Source of the DNA: JAHHLP01 sp041609895
GTDB taxonomy: Bacteria; Bacteroidota; Rhodothermia; Rhodothermales; JABDKH01
NCBI GenBank assembly: GCA_041609895.1
Contig: JBFIPX010000106.1
Location: 1 to 10,567 of the forward strand
Direction: 5' to 3'
DNA: 10,567 bases
Shown here: positions 1 through 6,369 of the stretch, one piece after another
How the letters are laid out: each line of letters opens with the position of its first letter
How positions within the stretch are numbered: the stretch's first letter is position 1
Notes under the pieces: generated by a model
The model's input: only the letters and a program-made list of their open reading frames with translations
Told to the model about the DNA's origin: nothing
Database searches by the model: none
Translations under genes and position numbers: made by a program

Positions 1-1758
1 GCCATGCGCGAGGGTCCGTCGCTTTTGCCTTTGGCCGTTGTCGATCAGTCGGCGGTCAGTGAAGTCGTGTACGGTTTACGTCGCTTGGATGTGAGTCGCG
101 CGAACCCGGTTTCGGATGGTCTGCACCTCGGATCCGCCCTGGATGAAGCCGTGGATCAGACAATGGGAGCGCGGCGCCGGATACAGCTGAGCCAGCAGTT
201 CTCGAGTGCCGACCGGGGCTGGTCGGGTCGGATAAGCGGGTCCGGGCAAGTCGGACGTCTGCGGTACCATGTGGGTGGCTTGGGCAGAATTCTCGGTAAC
301 CTCCGGGCCGGTTCGCACGGCGACAACACAGGTATTCAGCCCTACACCGGCCTGCGTGAGTCAACCGTTCACGCGCTAGCATCACTCAGGGTTAGCGATA
401 ACACGTCGCTAAGGGCTGGAGTGCTTTCGGGCTGGCGCGACCGAAGCACAATCACGACCGACCTTGAGACGCTGCGCCTGAGCCGCCCGCCATCCACGTT
501 GGATGTCCTGAGTCCGCGGCAAATGACGGTCGCCTACCTTTCAGCGCGGTACGCGGCCTCTGGTCTTGTTCGGTCTGCTTCCGCTTCAGCATGGCTGAAT
601 AGGCAGAGAGAAACCATGACCGTTCGGCGGCCCGAATGGCGCAAGACATTGTTCGATGACGATCGGATCACGGTTGTCGGATTGCAGGGTTACGTTGCAG
701 TTGCGCCGATCCCCGCACATATCGTGACCTTTTCAATGCGCATGGTTTCGGAGGGAATCGACGCCCGGCGGAAGGAGGTCAGGGACGAAGAGACCACTTT
801 CTATCAGCGCGGGCGCTTTCCGGGAGGGACGTTCGGGCAATCTTTGTCGGTGCAGCTACAGGATAGCTGGTCGCTGGATCCTTCGACTACCGTCTTGCTG
901 GGTACCAGCTGGTCGCTGGATCGACGTTGGACCAACTACGGCCCTTCCGTCTTTGGTACTCCCGAACTGATCGGCGTGATCGACCGTACGTTTACCGGTA
1001 TCTCTTGGCACGCGGGCGTGTCTCACGACATCTCCGAGCAAACCGTCGTCTTAGGGTCCGTTAGACGCACGTTCACGGCTCCGGGACTAGATGACATAGC
1101 TGCGAATGCATATTGGTTTGCAGGACGTGACGTTCCGAACCCGGCCGTTGAGGGAGAAAGATCCCTTACCTACGAGATGAGCATCACGACCAGTGGTGCA
1201 GACGGATCCCGACTTGCGCTGGCGGCCTTTAGGATGGGATATGAGAATCTGCTGAGTCGCGCGTGGTACGACGCGGGGCCTGACAGCTGGTCCGGTACGA
1301 ATGATGACCTGTTCCGTTTTACGAACGGCCAGGCCGCGCATGTCACCGGGCTCGAGATTGACGGTGTCTATCCTGTGGCGACTGTCGGATCGTTCGACGT
1401 AGACGTGACAGGTGCCTTGAGGCTCCAGCACGTCGCAGCACCTTCGACGATCCCGCGGTTCATTCCTCCCGCTCTTTACCGCATTTCCCTTCGACTCGAG
1501 CGAGGCGAGGTGTTCGTAGAACCCTATGTGAGAGGTGCTGCGACCACGCCGGGTGCGTTGCTTCGGACTGATGGCAGCGAGATCGTCGGTACGCCCGCTT
1601 GGGCTACGATGAACATGCGTGCCGGATTCAGAATCGCCGACCGCGCGGACGTCAAGGTTTCGGTCGAAAACGCTGCAGACCGCTACTACCGAGAGCACGG
1701 CTCCTATCTTGACGGGGCAGGACGCAATCTGATTGTGGCTCTTTCGTACTCGCTCTAG
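1..1758 (+). CDS. TonB-dependent outer-membrane receptor, beta-barrel part (5' truncated by window edge)
   Basis: Outer-membrane active transporter; the substrate cannot be told from what is visible. The reading frame is open at base 1, so the ATG at 4 is probably internal. The roughly 585 visible residues correspond to the barrel; no plug domain, TonB box or signal peptide is seen, and these should lie upstream. Receptor hallmarks include R-R-T-F-T-A-P-G-L-D-D (about 1063-1095), the N-P-A-V-E-G-E element (1138-1158) that matches the usual NPxLxPE motif before a long barrel strand, V-T-G-L-E-I-D-G (about 1342-1365), and the carboxy-terminal signature N-A-A-D-R-Y-Y-R-E-H-G followed by a final strand ending S-Y-S-L. 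Ending in Leu rather than the common Phe is slightly odd, although Tyr sits two residues before it. The cupin and acetyltransferase genes follow on the same strand. Family assignment is firm; the ligand is unknown. Confidence 0.93.
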   Translation, partial: AMREGPSLLPLAVVDQSAVSEVVYGLRRLDVSRANPVSDGLHLGSALDEAVDQTMGARRRIQLSQQFSSADRGWSGRISGSGQVGRLRYHVGGLGRILGNLRAGSHGDNTGIQPYTGLRESTVHALASLRVSDNTSLRAGVLSGWRDRSTITTDLETLRLSRPPSTLDVLSPRQMTVAYLSARYAASGLVRSASASAWLNRQRETMTVRRPEWRKTLFDDDRITVVGLQGYVAVAPIPAHIVTFSMRMVSEGIDARRKEVRDEETTFYQRGRFPGGTFGQSLSVQLQDSWSLDPSTTVLLGTSWSLDRRWTNYGPSVFGTPELIGVIDRTFTGISWHAGVSHDISEQTVVLGSVRRTFTAPGLDDIAANAYWFAGRDVPNPAVEGERSLTYEMSITTSGADGSRLALAAFRMGYENLLSRAWYDAGPDSWSGTNDDLFRFTNGQAAHVTGLEIDGVYPVATVGSFDVDVTGALRLQHVAAPSTIPRFIPPALYRISLRLERGEVFVEPYVRGAATTPGALLRTDGSEIVGTPAWATMNMRAGFRIADRADVKVSVENAADRYYREHGSYLDGAGRNLIVALSYSL

Positions 1759-1876
1759 ACGCGGAGTCGCAGCCAGCCGGAGCGGGCGCGGCCTCCTTGG
1801 CTTGGCCGGATCACTTGTCGGAACATCCGCAGTTCCACGCTGGGCGAACTCGAGCGTATCTTGCGTCGAAAGACCC

Positions 1877-1880
1877 GAGG
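1877..1880 (+). promoter_or_regulatory. Shine-Dalgarno-like GAGG deciding the cupin start
   Basis: GAGG lies nine bases before the ATG at 1890. The longer in-frame candidate ATG at 1797 would add 31 residues with no cupin character, so this site supports the shorter start. Confidence 0.5.
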
Positions 1881-1889
1881 TGCTTCCCG

Positions 1890-2207
1890 ATGAAGGTTAA
1901 TGTAGCGAACATACCCGCGAAGGAGATCATTCCCGGATACACTGGTAGACTCATTCATAGTGAGCATATGACAGTGGCATACTGGTCGATCACTGCCGGC
2001 TCTCCGATCCAGACGCACCAGCACCCGCATGAGCAAATCGTCAACATGCAGGAGGGTCGTTTTGAGCTCACCGTCAACGGGGAGCCGTACGTGCTGGCCC
2101 CGGGAGACGTAGTTGTGATCCCTCCGAATGTCGCGCACTCGGGGGTGGCGATTACGGACTGTAGAATCCTCGACGTATGGACTCCCCCGCGAGACGACTA
2201 TCGATAG
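1890..2207 (+). CDS. Small single-domain cupin protein (cupin_2 type)
   Basis: A 105-residue single cupin barrel, likely a metal-binding cytoplasmic protein; the reaction is not identifiable. Cupin motif 1 reads G-S-P-I-Q-T-H-Q-H-P-H-E-Q, giving the HxH pair and Glu that normally hold the metal. Motif 2 reads P-G-D-V-V-V-I-P-P-N-V-A-H-S-G, giving the fourth ligand His and the usual P-G-D and I-P-P turns. So all four expected metal ligands (three His and one Glu) appear intact, and there is an extra His between HxH and Glu. The start at 1890 is chosen over 1797 because of a GAGG nine bases upstream and because family members usually begin just before the first strand. It lies 131 bp after the receptor and 15-63 bp before the acetyltransferase, so a shared transcript is plausible. 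Related single-domain cupins are often isomerase-like, dioxygenase-like or sugar-binding; the sequence does not decide. Confidence 0.9.
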   Translation: MKVNVANIPAKEIIPGYTGRLIHSEHMTVAYWSITAGSPIQTHQHPHEQIVNMQEGRFELTVNGEPYVLAPGDVVVIPPNVAHSGVAITDCRILDVWTPPRDDYR

Positions 2208-2222
2208 ATTCACCGACTCAGA

Positions 2223-2861
2223 TTGTCGCCAGACCCCTGGGTCCTTGCATCAGCACCGGTGCGTGACATCGTGAATGAACCTGTTGTCCTCGAGGGTCGA
2301 TTGTGTCGGCTCGATCCATTGAGCTTCGCCCATGTGGCTGCGTTGACGTCCGTGGGGCTTGATCAGAGGATATGGACGTGGAACCGGCGTCCGGTCGTTG
2401 ACGCCGCCGGAATGGAACGCTACGTGGCCGACGCATTGGCGGCGCGCGATACCGGTCATCAGCAGCCCTTCGTTATTATATCCAAGACCGACAACGTGGT
2501 AGTTGGTAGCACCCGCTACGGAAACATCGATGGGGACAATAGACGTCTCGAAATAGGCTGGACGTGGATCGCGCCGGCGTGGCAGCGTACGGGTATCAAC
2601 CGCGACTCCAAGCTGCTGTTGCTGACCCACGCCTTTGAAGTGCTGGGCTGTGTGCGCGTCGAGTTCAAGACGGACGTCCGCAACGCGCAGTCGCGCAATG
2701 CGCTGCTTGGGATAGGCGCGGTAGAGGAGGGCATTCTGCGCAAACACATTCGAATCGAGGCGGGTGGATATCGTGACACAATCTACTACAGCATACTCGA
2801 CGACGAATGGCCCGGCGTGAAGCAAGACCTTGAGAAAGGGCTCCTACGACGCGGTGCGTAG
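2223..2861 (+). CDS. GNAT-family N-acetyltransferase (RimJ/RimL-like)
   Basis: Predicted cytoplasmic acetyl-CoA-dependent acetyltransferase of the Acetyltransf_3 (RimJ/RimL) group; these modify protein amino termini, amino acids or small amines, and the substrate here is unknown. Family features visible: the opening V-V-L-E-G-R-L-C-R-L-D-P-L strand, the V-V-G-S-T-R-Y strand, R-R-L-E-I-G-W-T-W-I followed by A-W-Q-R-T-G-I-N in the acetyl-CoA pyrophosphate-loop region (usually Q/RxxGxG/A), and E-F-K-T-D-V-R-N-A-Q-S-R-N-A, the motif B region with the common N-x-x-S-x-x-A/L pattern. The loop T-G-I-N is a common variant in this subfamily. Start choice is uncertain: TTG at 2223 gives 212 residues, but GTG at 2259 or 2271 would begin closer to the conserved domain, and none has a good ribosome-binding site. 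It follows the cupin stop by 15-63 bp. Confidence 0.9.
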   Translation: MSPDPWVLASAPVRDIVNEPVVLEGRLCRLDPLSFAHVAALTSVGLDQRIWTWNRRPVVDAAGMERYVADALAARDTGHQQPFVIISKTDNVVVGSTRYGNIDGDNRRLEIGWTWIAPAWQRTGINRDSKLLLLTHAFEVLGCVRVEFKTDVRNAQSRNALLGIGAVEEGILRKHIRIEAGGYRDTIYYSILDDEWPGVKQDLEKGLLRRGA

Positions 2862-2987
2862 GCGAGGTATGTTTTACCGGTCTTTGGAACGGCTGACTTC
2901 ATTTGGGTCCGCGATCATGATGGGAAGTCACGCAGATGGTGAAGCAACCGCCGCTCTTCACGTAGCCTCGGGTGAAAGGAGTCCGAC

Positions 2988-3023
2988 AAAAAAAGAGCCG
3001 CCGGAATGCATCCGACGGCTCTT
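2988..3023 (-). terminator. Intrinsic terminator of the pilin-like operon
   Basis: Left arm 2993-3005 and right arm 3011-3023 pair over 13 positions with a single C-A mismatch (3001/3015) and a 5-base loop. On the minus strand the stem is followed by seven T (A-run 2988-2994), a textbook rho-independent terminator 29 bp after the stop codon of the PilX-like gene. On the plus strand the same stem is followed only by a mixed C/T tract, so it may weakly stop the facing rightward genes as well. Confidence 0.88.
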
Positions 3024-3051
3024 CTTCCTTCACGAGCGTCCCGCGAAGGTT

Positions 3052-4758
3052 CTAGTACGCCTCGCTCGTCGCGGCGGCCGACTCCTCGGGGGTCAGCAGA
3101 ACGTCGTGCTGCGAGGTGACGACGACGACCGACTCCTGCTCGATAAGTCCGAGCTTACTGCCGGCCTTTGCGAGTGCCTCGCCGGAGTACCGGATTTGTG
3201 AAGCGCCCGCCATGCGGACGTAAATGTTGTTTCCAGTAGCACCCGAGAACGTGCACCCTTCGTCGCTTCGGATCATGGTCACGAGCGCGACGAGGTCCTG
3301 CATGTCATATGCGGCGCTACCCGTGTTCGTCGTTCCCAATTCGAACAGATAGATCGACTGGTTCTCGTCGAGAGTTATCGTTCCAGACACAGGGTCGATG
3401 AAGTTGTTCACAAACGAGGCCACGGAGCCCTGATCAAGGTAGCCCTGAATGTTTGGTACCGCGTCCCCGTCTCGCAGCACCATCAGCTGCGAGCTCCCCG
3501 ACTGAGAGTCCTGTTCCATGTGCGGGGCCCAGTCGGCGTTTTGCGTGCCGTCGCCGGACGTCCTTGTCCAAGACGTGCCGCTGATCGTCACGCCGGTACC
3601 CCCGGCCAGCGGATCTCCGGGTTCGTATATGAAGTTGCCGTCTCGGTTGACGTTGCCCGTGAGTGCCTCGTTATAGGCGCCCCATGGGTCCGAGATCGCG
3701 TCGTCCATGTGAATCCGTGAGGTGACCGGCATGTCATATTCGCCGCCCGCGCTGATCGCCGCGCCCAGGATGTCCACCCGAAGCTGGAACGGAATCTGCG
3801 GACGCGTCTCTATGCCGTCGATCGTGAATGGAACATCAGAGCAGCTGGACGAGGAAACAAACGAGGGCGGCTCGTACGCTGCAACAGAACCGTAGACCGC
3901 CGCGGTGCCGTCCATGACGACATCGAGTTCGATCGGCGCCGACTTGCGAATCAGTATCAGCCCCTCCCACATGAAGCCGTCGCTCACGATGAAGTTGCCG
4001 TTGTCGACGATCAGCACGCCCGTACCGCTGAACGCACCTGACGGTTGAAAATCCCCGGTCACGTGTACGATGGCCGGATCATTGGAGGTGCCGTATGAAC
4101 CGTAGTACGGTGCGGTCGGCATCACCTTGTCGGTTCGGGCAATGGCCTCTCCATATAGCGCCTCGTATCTGTTGAGGTCGACGCCGTCAGCGATGCTTCC
4201 CTGACCACCTTCGCCATAGACACTCTCCGCGGAAATTGCGGAAGCGACGATCGATCGGTTCAGTGGCGAGTCCGTCTGGATGCCTCTTGCCGCCTGTAGG
4301 AACCCGGGTCCGGCCGTAGCACTCGGCATTCGACTGTCGACTCCCGAGATCATGTATGTCCCGCTGGAATCGACGGAGATGGAAGATCCACCCAGAACCA
4401 GGGCCGCGTCCGCCGGATACTCGAAGATTACGTTCGATTGAATCTCGTGGCGCATCTCTCCAACGGTCCCGCGTGAGGTGAGGTCGAGATTGCCGTACGA
4501 ATTATCGGAGATTGCAATGTCGTACGTTCCGCCTGACACCGGACGGTCGCCGAATGATCTCGGCACGTCCATCAGGTCCAGTTTGATGGCGCTTAGCCCG
4601 CGCTCAAGGCCTGAAAGTGCGACTTCCCGTGCGACGACCTGCGTACCGTAGCGGTTCTGCTTCTGATCCATTTCGAACAGAGACCGTTGGCCGATCAACG
4701 CAACAGATGCGGCCGCCAGTACGCCAGCCGCTATGACTAAAAGAGTTCCTCGTCCCAT
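3052..4758 (-). CDS. PilX-like pilin-related protein with large extracytoplasmic passenger
   Basis: A 568-residue protein with a single amino-terminal membrane helix (about residues 4-23, after M-G-R-G) followed by a polar alpha-helical stretch with A-R-E-V-A-L-S-G-L-E-R-G-L (43-55), the layout of PilX-type minor pilins. Residues 115-300 hold short beta-rich Gly/Ser segments, including G-T-G-V-L-I-V-D-N-G-N-F (245-256) and M-W-E-G-L-I-L-I (263-270) and then A-V-Y-G-S-V-A, the pattern I associate with the C-terminal region of PilX-like proteins (DUF7305-type). Classical PilX is under 200 residues, so this is about three times longer. There are two Cys (306 and 502) and a calcium-loop-like N-V-N-R-D-G-N (369-375). 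Start is set by an AGGAAAGAG tract. It is the last of three leftward pilin-like genes, 41 bp after the second. Expected role: exported, pilus- or pseudopilus-associated; exact function unknown. An alternative is a membrane-anchored surface protein unrelated to pili. Confidence 0.75.
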   Translation of the reverse strand: MGRGTLLVIAAGVLAAASVALIGQRSLFEMDQKQNRYGTQVVAREVALSGLERGLSAIKLDLMDVPRSFGDRPVSGGTYDIAISDNSYGNLDLTSRGTVGEMRHEIQSNVIFEYPADAALVLGGSSISVDSSGTYMISGVDSRMPSATAGPGFLQAARGIQTDSPLNRSIVASAISAESVYGEGGQGSIADGVDLNRYEALYGEAIARTDKVMPTAPYYGSYGTSNDPAIVHVTGDFQPSGAFSGTGVLIVDNGNFIVSDGFMWEGLILIRKSAPIELDVVMDGTAAVYGSVAAYEPPSFVSSSSCSDVPFTIDGIETRPQIPFQLRVDILGAAISAGGEYDMPVTSRIHMDDAISDPWGAYNEALTGNVNRDGNFIYEPGDPLAGGTGVTISGTSWTRTSGDGTQNADWAPHMEQDSQSGSSQLMVLRDGDAVPNIQGYLDQGSVASFVNNFIDPVSGTITLDENQSIYLFELGTTNTGSAAYDMQDLVALVTMIRSDEGCTFSGATGNNIYVRMAGASQIRYSGEALAKAGSKLGLIEQESVVVVTSQHDVLLTPEESAAATSEAY

Positions 4759-4763
4759 TCTTT

Positions 4764-4772
4764 CTCTTTCCT
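4764..4772 (-). promoter_or_regulatory. Ribosome binding site of the PilX-like gene
   Basis: On the minus strand AGGAAAGAG ends five bases before the ATG at 4758. It is the clearest Shine-Dalgarno-like tract in the window; the other two pilin-like genes have none. Confidence 0.55.
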
Positions 4773-4799
4773 GATCAATTACGAATCGTTTATCAATTG

Positions 4800-5441
4800 C
4801 TAGCCCTGATATGACTGAAGTGCGAGACCTTTCGGGCTGAGCGTTACACCCCAGCGAAGCGTTCGCAGAAAGGTGCTTTCGGAATTGCCTCCTGTATCCT
4901 TCAGACGGCCGCCAACGACGGCCGCTTCAAACCGAACTCGAATCTTGCGAGCGTCGGCAATGCTGACAACGCCGTTGTTGGCGCTGTCAAGAAGATCGAT
5001 GCGGAACTCGGTGAGCGTGGGAAGACTTGCCCCTGCGGTCTTCCATGCCAGCATGTTGTTTTCGTAACGGTTGACCTGATAGAGCTGCACGAACTCACCG
5101 TCAATGGTGGCGGTCTTCGTCTTTTCGAGGACGTAGCGAACCCGCGTCCGGAGGCCGCTGCCGTCCGAACCCCAGAATTCAAGTGTATCGGTGGTGATTT
5201 CGCCGCTCGTATTTCGTGTGGCGTGTCGAAGGATTGCCTGGTCGCCAGGCGTGCTCAGGTAGCCTGCGTTGCTCAGGTCACGTTCGAGGAGCTCGGCGAA
5301 TTGCAGGGTCTGATTCTTTGCTGCATACATAATGGTGCTCTCCACGGTGTTGCTCTGAATCCGAGACTGGATTCCGAACAACATCATCAGCACAATTCCG
5401 CCAACGATGCTGGCGGTCAGATTGTCAAAAATGAAATACAT
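4800..5441 (-). CDS. PilW-like pilin-related membrane protein
   Basis: A 213-residue protein with one amino-terminal hydrophobic helix (about 8-24) and an extended polar helix ending F-A-E-L-L-E-R-D-L-S-N-A-G-Y (48-61). The L-x-x-D-L-x-x-A-G-Y pattern is characteristic of PilW/PilJ-type minor pilins, where it lies at the junction to the beta-rich head. Residues 85-205 are beta-rich (T-L-E-F-W-G, V-R-Y-V-L, L-T-E-F-R-I-D-L-L-D, I-R-V-R-F-E). There is no Gly-Phe-x-x-x-Glu prepilin peptidase site; the sequence before the helix is only M-Y-F-I-F-D-N. It has no Cys. The start is the only ATG in frame before the helix; no ribosome binding site is seen. It sits 49 bp after the PilV-like gene and 41 bp before the PilX-like gene, so one transcript is likely. 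Direct pilus function is inference from architecture and neighbours. Confidence 0.7.
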   Translation of the reverse strand: MYFIFDNLTASIVGGIVLMMLFGIQSRIQSNTVESTIMYAAKNQTLQFAELLERDLSNAGYLSTPGDQAILRHATRNTSGEITTDTLEFWGSDGSGLRTRVRYVLEKTKTATIDGEFVQLYQVNRYENNMLAWKTAGASLPTLTEFRIDLLDSANNGVVSIADARKIRVRFEAAVVGGRLKDTGGNSESTFLRTLRWGVTLSPKGLALQSYQG

Positions 5442-5490
5442 GTTTGCTGTTTTCTGCGCTGCCTGAGCGCATGGAACTAAGAAATGTTTG

Positions 5491-6009
5491 CTACCACTGC
5501 GGCGAGAATTGTCGTTTCAGCTTGACGGGACTGAACAGGTACGGTAGTCCGGAAGTCGATTCGGCGTCAGATACGGCGACGGTCACTTCCTTGGCCCAGG
5601 TCTGCGACGTTGAGCGAAATCCGGATTCGTCGATGTATTCGACTTTGACCGCGACGTCGAACTTTATCTCGGTGCCGGGCTCGACCTCGAACGTTCGCTG
5701 AAAGGCAGGCAGTCCATGGAAGTCGTCGATGTCGTTGCAGCTCCCGAAGGCTGCGCACGACCCAAACTCGGAGGCCGGGGTCAGCAGTGCGGGTACCTTG
5801 TTGTACCTGTTGACGGTGTTGTCCGCGGTGCGTGCGTCGAAAGGCTTCGAGGCGATGTAATTCATGACGTCGGCCGCCACCGCGCTTGCCATCACCTCCA
5901 TCTCGGAGTTGATCATGTTGCGTTGCGCGTGAATCGTCGAGCGGTTGTAGTTCAGAGCGAACGTCATAACCGCCATTATTGCGAGAAAGGCACCCAGAGT
6001 TTGCGGCAT
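5491..6009 (-). CDS. PilV-like pilin-related membrane protein
   Basis: A 172-residue protein, first of the three-gene leftward operon. It has an amino-terminal hydrophobic helix (about 5-20) after M-P-Q-T-L-G, then a polar helix with many small residues (M-E-V-M-A-S-A-V-A-A-D-V-M-N-Y-I, 37-52) and the K-P-F-D-A-R step (55-60) that recalls the S-x-P-F-D/IGFDAL region of PilV/MshD-type pilins. C85 and C91 bracket a small loop and could form a disulfide; D-D-F-H-G-L (95-100) follows, which also recurs in PilV-like heads. The rest is beta-rich. The conserved Glu at +5 of mature type IV pilins is absent and there is no GF-type processing site. The start codon at 6009 directly abuts an upstream TAG (6012-6010). 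No ribosome-binding site is seen. Function inferred: minor pilin or pseudopilin. Confidence 0.7.
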   Translation of the reverse strand: MPQTLGAFLAIMAVMTFALNYNRSTIHAQRNMINSEMEVMASAVAADVMNYIASKPFDARTADNTVNRYNKVPALLTPASEFGSCAAFGSCNDIDDFHGLPAFQRTFEVEPGTEIKFDVAVKVEYIDESGFRSTSQTWAKEVTVAVSDAESTSGLPYLFSPVKLKRQFSPQW

Positions 6010-6280
6010 CTACAAATGAGATTTGATTGACCGTTTTGCGCGTCGATGCTCAGGCTGCAAGAGGGGTGCCAGCCGCGTTGCCGAGGGTGCATCATCCACG
6101 AGAATGAGACAGAAGGCACCAAAATTGACGAAAATCATCCAGCCGGCAGGCTTCCCAGCTTTCCCGCGTAGGGCCCGACTTGTCTCACGTTGAGATCCGG
6201 GGCTTCGAGTTGTTTGCGGACTGTATTTGAGGGTGGATGACCGAGGTTGACGATCTGGAAGTATTGGCAGTGGTCCAAAC
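6010..6280. other. Intergenic leader of the pilin-like operon
   Basis: About 270 bp between the NmrA terminator and the first pilin-like gene. It should contain the operon promoter, but I see no convincing -35/-10 pair or Bacteroidota-type TAnnTTTG box. It holds one possible 42-codon minus-strand frame (6138-6010) that ends immediately before the PilV-like start, and a weak five-base hairpin (6183-6195). No other gene is supported. Confidence 0.5.
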
Positions 6281-6312
6281 AAAAAACCGCCGACCTCTCA
6301 ACGGGCCGGCGG
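6281..6312 (-). terminator. Intrinsic terminator of the NmrA-family gene
   Basis: Arms 6287-6295 and 6304-6312 pair (CCGCCG with CGGCGG, one A-C mismatch, then CC with GG), with an 8-base loop. Read on the minus strand the stem is followed by TTTTTT and then GTTT (A-run 6281-6286). It lies about 58 bp after the stop at 6370 and insulates the pilin-like operon from read-through. Confidence 0.87.
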
Positions 6313-6369
6313 CTCTGCAGCATGTCTCAATTACCAGCTGCGCGGTTAGAACGATCGTTCTGGTTGCGT

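Noticed and set aside
1087..1698. A 203-codon minus-strand frame inside the receptor gene
   Set aside because: Antisense shadow of a clear beta-barrel sequence; composition is Arg/Ser-rich without any domain.
2938..2961. Inverted repeat GTGAAG/CTTCAC as a possible terminator of the acetyltransferase gene
   Set aside because: Only six base pairs with an 11-base loop and no T-tract.
2830..3201. A plus-strand 123-codon frame over the convergent terminator
   Set aside because: It overlaps the acetyltransferase end, runs through the terminator stem and into the antisense of the PilX-like gene; product looks random.
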